Below are positions 26,030-34,729 of a stretch of DNA of 64,000 bases, piece by piece. The DNA comes from a bacterium (GTDB lineage Bacteria; Planctomycetota; Planctomycetia; Planctomycetales; Planctomycetaceae): assembly GCA_016125225.1 (NCBI GenBank), contig WGME01000007.1:124001-188000 (forward strand), given 5' to 3'. Position 1 is the first letter of the stretch. Each line of letters opens with the position of its first letter. The notes below the pieces were generated by a model. It saw nothing but the letters and a program-made list of their open reading frames with translations. It made no database searches and had not been told where the DNA came from. A program made the translations under genes and the position numbers.

Positions 26030-27244
26030 TTACTCTTCAATCCGATAGATCGCTTCGTCAGTCCGCAGATACAAAGCATGGTCGGCTACGGACAGCGACG
26101 ACAACGTTCGTCCGGGGAGTTCGTTCACCGCGAGTTCCTGGTAAGTCTTACCCGGAGCGATGACCTTGGTGAGACCGGTTTCATTGGTGATGTAGATCTT
26201 ACCGTCAGCGAACAGGGGGGAAGCGGAACAATCACCGCCGAGGCGTTCCTGCCAATGTTGTTCGCCACTTTGAGCATCGAGACAGGTGATAATACCATTA
26301 TCACTGACGATATAGATCTCTTCACCCACAATCAGCGGCGAGGAATTCCGTGGGGCGCCCTTGGTCATCTTCCAGGCAACGGCGGTGTCATCGAGATCAC
26401 CCATCAGCCCCAGTTTGAGCGCATACAGAGTGGGTGTGTTGTACCCCGAACTGACAAAGGTCAGGCCAAAGCCAGTCACGGGGCGAGGAACATTAGAGTA
26501 ACCCTCGGGATAACGGAACCGCCAGATCTCTTTGCCAGTCTTCGGTTCATAGGCGATGGTCCATTCGCCTCCCACGCTGATGAGCTGCGGCGAGCCGTTG
26601 ACGTCCACCAGCGTCGGCGTGGAATAGGCCATGCTGGCCTCGCCACGGAGTTGCTTCCAGACCGGTTCGCCAGTCTCGGTGTTAAGGGCGACGACGTACT
26701 GCGTGTCGGTGCCATCGCAATTGATGATCAGGCGATCTTCGAAGAGGACTGGAGAACCGCCGGGACCATGCCGATGTTCGTATTCCAGTTCCGTCTTCCA
26801 GACGATCTCCCCCTCAGTGGTCACACACGCGGTGCCATGCTTGCCAAAATGCACGAAGACCCGATCGTCGCGAATCACGGGCGTGGGTGATGCGTGACTG
26901 TTTTTCTTGTGGACTTTGCCGGGATCGTCTTTATGCAAGACTTCGATATCTTTCTCGATCTGGCCGGTTTCGCGATTCAGTCGCAAGGCCCGCAAAGAAT
27001 GGCCGTCATCCACCGCTGTGGTGATCCAGAGTTGCGGGCCTTTGATTGAAGCGGACGACCAGCCGAGGCCGGGGATGGCCGTTTTCCAGGTGATATGCTC
27101 AGTTTCACTCCACGTGGTCGGTAAACCCGTCGCCGTGGAATGCCCCTGTTGCCCTGGTCCACGGAACTCGGTCCAGTCTTCCGCACCGGCTACGGTGACC
27201 AGGCAGGCGGCCCACATTAACCCCATATACCCACGCCACATCAT
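26030..27244 (-). CDS. secreted PQQ-like beta-propeller protein
   Basis: About 404-aa exported protein: signal peptide (WAACLVTVAGA) followed by repeating propeller blades of the PQQ/BamB type (WKTAIPGLGWSS, ITCLDAQSGEQHWQERL, VVALNTETGEPVWKQL). The FRGPGQQGHS start after the signal is typical of a large planctomycete family of unknown function. No PQQ-binding dehydrogenase active site was recognised, so it is probably a binding or scaffold protein. The first of two adjacent ATGs (27244) was chosen because the signal peptide begins there. The frame stays open further upstream but without signal-like content. Confidence 0.82.
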   Translation of the reverse strand: MMWRGYMGLMWAACLVTVAGAEDWTEFRGPGQQGHSTATGLPTTWSETEHITWKTAIPGLGWSSASIKGPQLWITTAVDDGHSLRALRLNRETGQIEKDIEVLHKDDPGKVHKKNSHASPTPVIRDDRVFVHFGKHGTACVTTEGEIVWKTELEYEHRHGPGGSPVLFEDRLIINCDGTDTQYVVALNTETGEPVWKQLRGEASMAYSTPTLVDVNGSPQLISVGGEWTIAYEPKTGKEIWRFRYPEGYSNVPRPVTGFGLTFVSSGYNTPTLYALKLGLMGDLDDTAVAWKMTKGAPRNSSPLIVGEEIYIVSDNGIITCLDAQSGEQHWQERLGGDCSASPLFADGKIYITNETGLTKVIAPGKTYQELAVNELPGRTLSSLSVADHALYLRTDEAIYRIEE

Positions 27245-27483
27245 ACAAGCTTTCTGACCCGAAGAAAAAAACGAGCGCGGCCGGTGGATTATCATGCCGA
27301 ATCGCTGAACCAATTCCCAGCATGACACGAGAAAGACATTCACTGGAAGTTCATCGAATCTGCTGGCAGTCCACTCTGCACGGGCCACATCAGCAAATCC
27401 TCTTGGCAATTTTGCATCGATCTTCTAGAGTGACGTCGCTGGCGCCGCACACGCAAAACCTGAGCTTTGATTGTTCACTTATC

Positions 27484-27930
27484 ATGCGTCTCGACACTGG
27501 AGCGGAAGCGCTGCAACTGGCAACCAGCCCCGTGATTTTGATTTCGGCGTGCGGGTTACTGCTCTTATCGATGACGAATCGCCTGGGTCGGGCGATCGAT
27601 CGAGCTCATGTCTTGATTCGTGAGCAGAACGATCGCAACATAGAACAGATCGCCATCATCGTCAAGCGCGCCCGTTACATACGGACGGCGATTCTGTTTA
27701 CCACCATCTGCATCCTCTTGAATTCGATCCTGGTGCTGGCGCTGTTTATCTCCGTGCATCTGGCGGTGAATATCGCCGGGCTGGTGGTGCTGCTTTTTTC
27801 TTTCGGACTCATCAGCCTGACGACCGCCCTGATGTCCTTCATGAAAGACATCTTCAGCGCGTTGCGGGCCTTGGATATCGAGATCCAGCACGCCAGTCCT
27901 CCCCTGGCAGATGCGGTTGGACAAACCTGA
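27484..27930 (+). CDS. DUF2721 family membrane protein
   Basis: 148-aa inner-membrane protein with about three hydrophobic segments. The family hallmark LLSMTNRLGRAIDRAH near residue 30 is clear. DUF2721 proteins have no known function. The ATG at 27484 gives the usual N-terminus of the family. Single gene between divergent and convergent neighbours; a 240-bp gap upstream holds its promoter. Confidence 0.85.
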   Translation: MRLDTGAEALQLATSPVILISACGLLLLSMTNRLGRAIDRAHVLIREQNDRNIEQIAIIVKRARYIRTAILFTTICILLNSILVLALFISVHLAVNIAGLVVLLFSFGLISLTTALMSFMKDIFSALRALDIEIQHASPPLADAVGQT

Positions 27931-27942
27931 GAGTTCTCCCGG

Positions 27943-28788
27943 TCATTGCAGCTCGTTCGCTGCTAGCTTTGGCCGGAACACCGATTGCTTGGTGTGCTGC
28001 AACTCGCTTTCTTCACGCAGAAACTCGCTTGTCGTTGCCAGTGGATGGCTTTCAACAAGGATAGCCTGACTCCAGAGCGATCGCGCCAAGGCGATGGCGA
28101 CCAGCATCTGAAACGGCTGCAGGCAGCGCTGGTAAAACATCAAATAAAAGAGAATCTCTGGCTGTGGACTCAGCGTCTGAGGTTCCATTCCCCCGAGTAA
28201 TGTAGAAACGCAACCGCCTACCCCGCCAGCGGCGATAATGGGCCAGATCTTTAGCCGATGATGGGCAGGCTTCCATTCCCTCATCCATAACTGCAGCAGT
28301 GCTGCTCCGAACATCCCCAGCAGACACCAGCCGAAGTATCCGCCCAGATTATTTCCTGGCGGCTGAATCAGTATCGGATAGGCAGTCAAATAGGGTGGCA
28401 CGAGCAGTTGCCAAAGGACGAAACCCAAAATCTGGCAGCCGCCAGAGACAGGGATCGCCAACAGACTCACGAGCCAGTTTCGGCCGCGCCAGCGCGACAA
28501 GGGTAACAACACCACCAAACCAAACCATAAGCCTGGGGTCACCAGATGCGAAATCTCCAGGAAGTTTGGCCACGAAGCAATCTTCAGGGGGACAAAGACC
28601 AATTGGTGGATCATCAACCAGCAGGAACTCAGGGTTGCAGACAACGTCCCCAGTAGACCGAAAAACAGGGCACCACGGAGTTCGCGCACCCAGGCTCGCT
28701 CATCTTGCAACGGGGGCGGACATCCCGGCTTGAACCACCACCGCCACGGTTGTGCCCAGACGCGAAAGCTTAAAGCGGGCTCCTTCAT
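27943..28788 (-). CDS. polytopic membrane protein of unknown function
   Basis: 281-aa protein with roughly five to six hydrophobic segments and a polar N-terminal 35 residues rich in Trp, Arg and Pro. No family was recognised. The start at 28788 is backed by GGAGAAG 7 nt upstream. Its ATG overlaps the first ATG of the divergent cyclophilin frame. Confidence 0.78.
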   Translation of the reverse strand: MKEPALSFRVWAQPWRWWFKPGCPPPLQDERAWVRELRGALFFGLLGTLSATLSSCWLMIHQLVFVPLKIASWPNFLEISHLVTPGLWFGLVVLLPLSRWRGRNWLVSLLAIPVSGGCQILGFVLWQLLVPPYLTAYPILIQPPGNNLGGYFGWCLLGMFGAALLQLWMREWKPAHHRLKIWPIIAAGGVGGCVSTLLGGMEPQTLSPQPEILFYLMFYQRCLQPFQMLVAIALARSLWSQAILVESHPLATTSEFLREESELQHTKQSVFRPKLAANELQ

Positions 28789-29440
28789 GGACAGCTTCTC
28801 CGTGCTTCGCTCCCTCGATCAAGCAGCGCGGACTGGTGAGTCGGATTCTCTCCGGTTACAGTACGGAAAACAACCAAGTCTTCAACCCGAAAGTGAGACG
28901 CTCGTGTCTGCCAATCGCCGTGCGGAAGTCGATGCTGCTTTGAAAGATGTCGATTTCTCCAAGAACACCTACCAGGTTCAGTTCGATACGACTCTGGGGC
29001 CGATCGTCATGGATCTCTATCCGGAGATCGCCCCGGGACACTGCCAGAACATTATCGGCCTGGCCAAAATCGGCTATTACGATGGCATCATCTTCCATCG
29101 GGTCATTCCCGGCTTTGTCGCTCAGGTCGGTTGCCCGCGTGGCAACGGAACCGGCGGCCCCGGTTACACGATCAAAGCCGAATTCAACAAAACGCCGCAC
29201 GAAGCCGGAACGCTGTCGATGGCCCGCACCAGCGATCCGCATTCAGCCGGTTCGCAAGTCTTTCTGTGTCTCGATCGCGTGCCCCATCTTGATAACCAGT
29301 ACACGGTCTTCGGTAAGACCGCCGACAAGGCCAGCCTGGATGTGCTGCTCAAGATCGGAGCCGTTGATACCGACCGTAACGACAAGCCTCTGAAGGACGT
29401 CAAAATTACCAAGGGAACGGTCCTGGTCACCCCCAAATAA
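28787..29440 (+). CDS. peptidyl-prolyl cis-trans isomerase (cyclophilin)
   Basis: Cyclophilin-type PPIase of about 165 core residues, catalysing proline isomerisation. Core motifs are present: VQFDTTLGPIVMDLYPEIAP, FHRVIPGFVAQVGCPRGNGT, GTLSMART and SGSQ-like AGSQVFLCLD. No signal peptide, so it is probably cytosolic. The start is uncertain: the ATG at 28787 overlaps the start of the divergent membrane protein, and the first about 55 residues are not cyclophilin. GTG at 28904 or TTG at 28940 would give a shorter protein that begins closer to the fold and leaves room for a promoter. A strong terminator follows. Confidence 0.86.
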   Translation: MDSFSVLRSLDQAARTGESDSLRLQYGKQPSLQPESETLVSANRRAEVDAALKDVDFSKNTYQVQFDTTLGPIVMDLYPEIAPGHCQNIIGLAKIGYYDGIIFHRVIPGFVAQVGCPRGNGTGGPGYTIKAEFNKTPHEAGTLSMARTSDPHSAGSQVFLCLDRVPHLDNQYTVFGKTADKASLDVLLKIGAVDTDRNDKPLKDVKITKGTVLVTPK

Positions 29441-29454
29441 GTGTCAACGAAAGC

Positions 29455-29985
29455 TCAGCGCGATTCGAAGCCCAGGGACAACTGTCCCTGGGCTTTGTCT
29501 TTGATCACGGCTCGAACTTCGTCACCCAGGTGGATGTTGCCGCCTCGCAGAACCTTCGCCGTAATGCCCCCGTGGCCGCGCATGGCATTGAGACCACCCG
29601 GCCCGAGGTTCGTTTCCATCCGCGAACAGGGATCGCAGGGACCGCTGTATTCCAAAAGGCAGTCTGCGATCTGAAACTGCTTGCCTTTGAGCGCCAGTAG
29701 ATTGATGCCCGAAACGACAAGATTGCGTCGCAGCAATTCGGGTGGAACGGCTTCGCGATGCAGGAATCCCGAGACGGCCGCGAGATGTTCGAATTGAATC
29801 AATGTGACCTGCCGTTTGATCCCCGGCCGCCGTTTGGCATGATGATCTCCGGCGAGGCCATGGTCGATTAGCAATTCCGCAACTTCGACAGCGAGTAGCT
29901 CAGCCAAAGGCCGCGGACTCAGCCCGATCCACTCCAAGCGACCGATTTGCGGTAGAATGTCTAAACGCTCGGCGACCGTCTGCAT
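29455..29985 (-). CDS. MOSC domain protein
   Basis: 176-aa protein with a MOSC (molybdenum cofactor sulfurase C-terminal) domain: RRNLVVSGINLLALKGKQF, the Cys in GPCDPC and the GHGGITAKVLRGGNIHLGD core. MOSC proteins deliver sulfur or bind reducible Mo-cofactor sites (YiiM, mARC relatives). AAAGGA precedes the ATG at 29985. The last codons run through the terminator hairpin of the convergent cyclophilin gene. A partner enzyme is not adjacent, so the exact role is unknown. Confidence 0.87.
   Translation of the reverse strand: MQTVAERLDILPQIGRLEWIGLSPRPLAELLAVEVAELLIDHGLAGDHHAKRRPGIKRQVTLIQFEHLAAVSGFLHREAVPPELLRRNLVVSGINLLALKGKQFQIADCLLEYSGPCDPCSRMETNLGPGGLNAMRGHGGITAKVLRGGNIHLGDEVRAVIKDKAQGQLSLGFESR
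29468..29501 (+). terminator. strong terminator of the cyclophilin gene, inside the MOSC 3' end
   Basis: Nearly perfect 13-bp stem (arms 29468-29480 and 29483-29495, very short loop) followed by TTGTCTTTG on the forward strand, 28 nt after the cyclophilin stop. The same bases encode the last residues of the convergent MOSC protein. Confidence 0.8.
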
Positions 29986-30015
29986 CGCAAGATCCTTTGA
30001 TAGTGGTTGACCATC

Positions 30016-30798
30016 ATGCCGCAGTTTCTCACGGGAATGGAAGTCCGCAATGCCTGCCGGGAAGGGAGTTGGACAGGTCCGACATGCGGACTCGCTCCCG
30101 GGTTCGCGCAAGCCAATCTGGTGATTTTGCCCGCTGACTGGGCCTTCGATTTCCTATTGTTCTGTCAGCGGAATCCTCAGCCCTGCCCGCTGATCGAAGT
30201 CACCTCGCCCGGCGTGTGGTCACCCGCGCTGACGACACCGACAGCCGATCTGCGAAGCGATTTGCCGGGCTATCGTGTCTGGCGGCATGGGGAACTGGTT
30301 GAAGAACCGGCCGACATTCATCACCTCTGGCGGGACGACCTCGTCTCCTTCCTGATTGGATGTTCTTTTACGTTCGAGCATGCCTTATTAGCCGCTGGGT
30401 TGCCGGTGCGGCATCTGGAGTTGAACCGGAACGTGCCCATGTTTCGGACCAACATACCCTGTCAGCCCGGCGGTCGCTTTTCGGGTCCGCTGGTAGTTTC
30501 CATGCGGCCGTTCCAACCAGCCGATGCGATTCGTGCTGTGCAGGTCTCGGCGAGTTTCCCGGGATCACATGGAGCGCCGGTGCATCTGGGGTTCCCGGAA
30601 CAAATCGGGATTCATGACATCGCACATCCAGATTATGGCGACGCCGTCCCCGTGCACGACAACGAATTGCCGCTCTTCTGGGCCTGCGGAGTGACACCTC
30701 AGGCTGTATTGCAACAAGCACGGCCGCCATTCGCGATCACTCATCGCCCGGGGTGTATGTTCGTCACCGATCTGGCCGAACAGCGAACCGTCGGCTAG
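30016..30798 (+). CDS. DUF1445 / UPF0317 putative hydro-lyase (D-glutamate-cyclase-like)
   Basis: 260-aa member of the DUF1445 family. Diagnostic segments are present: [35 protein letters not shown], and the Cys/Pro-rich GCMFVTDL near the end. The mammalian DGLUCY protein, a D-glutamate cyclase, carries the same domain, so a similar cyclase or lyase chemistry is plausible; bacterial substrates remain unproven. The ATG at 30016 follows an in-frame TTG; no strong binding site. Forward gene divergent from MOSC and just upstream of a Uma2 gene. Confidence 0.85.
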   Translation: MPQFLTGMEVRNACREGSWTGPTCGLAPGFAQANLVILPADWAFDFLLFCQRNPQPCPLIEVTSPGVWSPALTTPTADLRSDLPGYRVWRHGELVEEPADIHHLWRDDLVSFLIGCSFTFEHALLAAGLPVRHLELNRNVPMFRTNIPCQPGGRFSGPLVVSMRPFQPADAIRAVQVSASFPGSHGAPVHLGFPEQIGIHDIAHPDYGDAVPVHDNELPLFWACGVTPQAVLQQARPPFAITHRPGCMFVTDLAEQRTVG

Positions 30799-30842
30799 AC
30801 TGGGGTGTGGATCAATTTCCTGGACTTCAGAGTCACCGCATT

Positions 30843-31454
30843 ATGGTCGCGACTCTCCCATCTGTCACGATGACTTCCCCACCTTGGCCGATCTATAGGC
30901 TGAGTGTTGAAACTTATGAACGCATGGTTGCCACCGGAGCTTTTAACGAGGACGATCCCGTCGAACTTCTGGAAGGCTATCTGGTTCCCAAAATGCCCAA
31001 AAATCCACTTCATGATAGTTCGGTCGATTTGTTGCAGAATTTGCTTCTGCAACTTGTCCGAAGTGGGTGGTATGTGCGAACCCAGAATGTCCTGTCGACA
31101 GACGACAGCATGCCGGAACCCGACCTTGCCGTGGTGCGGGGCATGCCAGCCATGTATCGAACACAACATCCCTGCGGTCGAGATGTGGGCTTAGTGATTG
31201 AAGTGGCCGACACCTCAATTCGCCGTGATCGCCACAAGGCGGAGATTTATGCGCGAGCCGGTGTCCCCGAGTACTGGGTGGTAAATCTGGAAGAATGGCA
31301 ACTCGAACGGATGACGGAACCCCAACCGACCGGCCACTATCAGGCGACGACAATATTCCAAGCCCATCAGCAGGTTCCCTTGCAACTCGATGGGCAGCCT
31401 TTGGGCCACCTGGATCTCCGGGAGTTGTTAACGCCACCGACGGACCCACACTAA
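30843..31454 (+). CDS. Uma2 family (DUF820) restriction-endonuclease-fold protein
   Basis: 203-aa Uma2/DUF820 protein of the PD-(D/E)xK nuclease superfamily, abundant in cyanobacteria and planctomycetes. The active-site pattern is intact: PEPDLAVV (Asp), VIEVADTS (Glu-x-x) with K in HKAEIYARAGVPEYWVV. Role unknown; such proteins often occur in many copies and may be linked to mobile or stress functions. The ATG at 30843 aligns with the family start. It begins 44 bp after the DUF1445 gene and precedes TreY. Confidence 0.88.
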   Translation: MVATLPSVTMTSPPWPIYRLSVETYERMVATGAFNEDDPVELLEGYLVPKMPKNPLHDSSVDLLQNLLLQLVRSGWYVRTQNVLSTDDSMPEPDLAVVRGMPAMYRTQHPCGRDVGLVIEVADTSIRRDRHKAEIYARAGVPEYWVVNLEEWQLERMTEPQPTGHYQATTIFQAHQQVPLQLDGQPLGHLDLRELLTPPTDPH

Positions 31455-31539
31455 CCCAGTACGGTATTTCATAGCCCGCATCACCCACTCTGCTGCAGAT
31501 CCTCCCCCCTGGCAGGTCACTGCAGTATTGGGAGGACCA

Positions 31540-34500
31540 TTGAACGAACCAGCGACTATCGACCACAACAATTCTACTCCGCTCAACACTGTGCAGATTG
31601 ACCGCATTCTGGCCAATGTGGTGCGACAGATTGAGACCACGCGGTGGCCCTCGGCGACGTATCGCGTACAGTTTAATAGTCGATGTCGCTTTGAAGCCGT
31701 GACACCATTTGTTGCCTATCTGCACGAACTTGGCATCAGCGATCTTTATTCGGCTCCGTTTCTCGCCGCACGCCCCGGCAGTCCGCATGGCTACGACATT
31801 GTGAACCATGCCGAGATCAACCCGGAAATTGGCACGCTGGACGACTTGCGAAAACTCCGCAAGGAGTTACGGCAGCGAGACATGGGACTGATTGCCGATG
31901 TAGTGCCGAATCATATGGCCGCAGCTCCAGTCCTCAATCACTGGTGGCAGGATGTGCTGGAAAACGGACCAAGTTCGGTCTTTGCCAATTACTTTGATAT
32001 CGATTGGATGCCGCTGAAGCCCGACCTGGCGCACAAGGTTCTGCTGCCGGTTCTGGGAGATCAGTATGGGATTGTGCTGGAAGCGGGACAGCTTAAGGTT
32101 CTCTATGAGGAAGGTGCGTTTTGGCTCACCTATTTTGAGCATCGCTTCCCGATTGCTCCGCGGACCTACGGCACGATTTTGTCGTTTGGTTACGAAGAAT
32201 TCGAACAACGCTTGGGCAATGAACATAGAGTGGTTCTGGAGCTGTTCAGCATTTTGACGGCGATTCGCCACCTTCCACCCCGCACGGAAACGGATGAAGA
32301 TCGTCTGGCCGAGCGGCGGCGGATGAAAGAAATCATCAAGCGACAACTGCACGATCTGGTTGCTGGGTCGACAGAAGTTGCCGACTTCATCGCCGCGAGC
32401 CTTGAGCATTTGAATGGTCAGGCGGCTGAGGCCCGCAGCTTCGACCGATTAGATGAACTCCTGCAGGATCAGGCCTACCGATTGTCGTACTGGCGAGTCG
32501 CTTCCGATGAGATCAACTATCGCCGCTTCTTTGATATCAATGATCTCGCGGCGCTGTGCACGGAATCTCCGCCGGTGTTTGCCGAGATGCATCGGCTTTT
32601 GTTCGAACTGCTCGACGACGATTTGATCACTGGACTACGGATTGATCATCCCGACGGACTGTACGATCCATGGCGGTATTTCTGCCAGTTGCAGGAAGCC
32701 CATTTTCTGCGTCTCTGTCGACGAGCTTCCTCGGCCAGTCACGGACCCGATTCCGAAAAGGTCGAACAGCGGTTGCTGGAACTCTGGAATGAGCTGGCGT
32801 TGATTCCCGGATCGCAACTGGCACGGCCCTTGTTTGTGGTGGTCGAAAAAATCCTCGCACCGGATGAAGGACTGCAGGAAACCTGGCCGGTGCATGGGAC
32901 CGTGGGCTATGAAGTCCTGAATCGCATCAATGGCGTGTTTGTCGATGCCGCGGGCCAACGACCGCTCACCGCTTACTATGAACGTTTCATCGGTGAGTCG
33001 ATCGATTTCGATGAGTTGGCCTACTTCTGTAAGCGGCTAATCGTCCGAATGAGTATGGCCAGCGAATTGAATGTGCTGGGGGATCGTCTCGATCGCATCT
33101 CGGAACGGAACCGTCGCACCCGGGATTTTACGTTAAGCAGCATCACCCGCGCACTGCAGGAAGTGGTGGCCCATTTCAGTGTTTATCGGACTTATGTCCT
33201 GCCAGACCGTGTGCTCGACCATGATGTGCACTACATCGAACGGGCTGTAGCGCGGGCGAAACGTCGCAATCCGGCCATGAGCAGTCTCATCTTTGATTTT
33301 GTCCGCGATGTGCTGTTGTTGCGGTATCAGGACCGAAGTAATGCCGAGGAACGGCAGGCGCTGGCGAATTTCACCGGAAAGTTCCAGCAGTTAACAGGGC
33401 CGATTATGGCCAAGGCGGTCGAAGATACCGCCTTCTACCGCTTCAATCGGTTGGTCGCCTTGAATGAAGTGGGTGGCGAACCGCAGGAGTTTGGGACCTC
33501 CGTGGCCCACTTCCATCAGTTTCAACAATCGCGACTGCCCCGCTTAAGTCATTCTCTCGTCGGTTCCTCGACGCACGATACGAAGCGCAGCGAAGATGTT
33601 CGTGCCCGGATCAACGTCTTGAGTGAAGTCCCGAAACTCTGGCGGGAGAAAGTGCAGTCCTGGAGCCGGCTGCATCGTCGCTGGAAACGAGAAGTCGATG
33701 GCAGCGAAGCCCCGAGCCGCAATGCCGAGTATCTGTTCTATCAGACACTCCTCGGCATCTGGCCGGATGAGCTCCCCACTGGCGAACAAAAGGCCAAGCT
33801 ACTCACCCGCATGCAGCAATACATGCTGAAGGTGGAACGCGAAGCGAAGCAGCACACCAGCTGGATCAGCCCCAATGAGGCTTACGAACACGCACTGCTG
33901 CAGTTCATCGAAGACGTGTTTACAGCGGACCGGCGGCGACCATTTCTCACGGACCTGCACGAGTTCGCTACGACAATTGCCGAGCATGGCCGTTGGAATT
34001 CACTCTCGCAGACATTGCTGAAGATGGCTTCGCCTGGTGTGCCCGACTTCTATCAGGGAAGCGAAACGTGGACCCTGACGCTGGTCGATCCTGATAATCG
34101 CCAGCCAGTCGATTTCGCAGCCCTGGCGGCACGACTGCAGGGACTGCGAGTCGCTCTCTCGGAGACGGTTCCCGGAAGTTCGGCTGACACGATCTGGCAA
34201 CTCTGGTCAACGCTCACAGAGCCCCCTGCTGCGGCTGCGGAGTTCCATCGACAACTGCTCGAAACACGACGAGACGGCAGCATTAAGCTGTATCTCACCT
34301 GGATGACCTTGCAACTCCGCAGGCAATGGCCTGACCTGTTCACGCATGGGGATTATGTGCCCTTGGAAACCACGGGCCAATTTGCCGATTGTGTAATCGC
34401 TTTCGCTCGTCGTACCTCGTCGAGCGTGGCGGTGATTGTCGTCCCGCGATGTACGGTCCGTGTGGCTGGTTGGGGAGGTCCGCCGCCCTTGGGACCATTG

Positions 34501-34692
34501 TGGCAAGATACCCGTGTGTTGTTGCCATCTGACTGGTCGTCGCCGCTGTCTTCGGACGGAGTCCTGCGTGATCTCTACACACGTAAGAGCTGGTCGAGTT
34601 CTGATGTGCCCGATGACGAGCGACAGGGACTCCTAGTGGCAGATCTGTTGAGCGATTATCCGTTCGCTCTGGGAATGTCGGTGATGACGTAA
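31540..34692 (+). CDS. treY: malto-oligosyltrehalose synthase
   Basis: About 1050-aa GH13 enzyme that isomerises the reducing end of maltodextrins to a trehalosyl unit, in the TreY/TreZ trehalose route. Family motifs include YRVQFNSRCRFEAVTPFV, GLIADVVPNHMA (conserved region I), GLRIDHPDGLYDP (region II with the nucleophile Asp), STHDTKRSEDVRARI (region IV) and PGVPDFYQGSE. A TTG at 31540 preceded by GGGAGGACCA is the best start; no suitable ATG is near. The protein is longer than the usual 720-970 aa. TreZ is not adjacent. Confidence 0.9.
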   Translation: MNEPATIDHNNSTPLNTVQIDRILANVVRQIETTRWPSATYRVQFNSRCRFEAVTPFVAYLHELGISDLYSAPFLAARPGSPHGYDIVNHAEINPEIGTLDDLRKLRKELRQRDMGLIADVVPNHMAAAPVLNHWWQDVLENGPSSVFANYFDIDWMPLKPDLAHKVLLPVLGDQYGIVLEAGQLKVLYEEGAFWLTYFEHRFPIAPRTYGTILSFGYEEFEQRLGNEHRVVLELFSILTAIRHLPPRTETDEDRLAERRRMKEIIKRQLHDLVAGSTEVADFIAASLEHLNGQAAEARSFDRLDELLQDQAYRLSYWRVASDEINYRRFFDINDLAALCTESPPVFAEMHRLLFELLDDDLITGLRIDHPDGLYDPWRYFCQLQEAHFLRLCRRASSASHGPDSEKVEQRLLELWNELALIPGSQLARPLFVVVEKILAPDEGLQETWPVHGTVGYEVLNRINGVFVDAAGQRPLTAYYERFIGESIDFDELAYFCKRLIVRMSMASELNVLGDRLDRISERNRRTRDFTLSSITRALQEVVAHFSVYRTYVLPDRVLDHDVHYIERAVARAKRRNPAMSSLIFDFVRDVLLLRYQDRSNAEERQALANFTGKFQQLTGPIMAKAVEDTAFYRFNRLVALNEVGGEPQEFGTSVAHFHQFQQSRLPRLSHSLVGSSTHDTKRSEDVRARINVLSEVPKLWREKVQSWSRLHRRWKREVDGSEAPSRNAEYLFYQTLLGIWPDELPTGEQKAKLLTRMQQYMLKVEREAKQHTSWISPNEAYEHALLQFIEDVFTADRRRPFLTDLHEFATTIAEHGRWNSLSQTLLKMASPGVPDFYQGSETWTLTLVDPDNRQPVDFAALAARLQGLRVALSETVPGSSADTIWQLWSTLTEPPAAAAEFHRQLLETRRDGSIKLYLTWMTLQLRRQWPDLFTHGDYVPLETTGQFADCVIAFARRTSSSVAVIVVPRCTVRVAGWGGPPPLGPLWQDTRVLLPSDWSSPLSSDGVLRDLYTRKSWSSSDVPDDERQGLLVADLLSDYPFALGMSVMT

Positions 34693-34729
34693 CGCGAGTA
34701 GTTGGTCGACTCGTGGCCGGTTCGCAATC

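Noticed and set aside
31455-31539. CTGCAG direct repeats before treY
   Set aside because: Two six-base copies only; too short to be meaningful.
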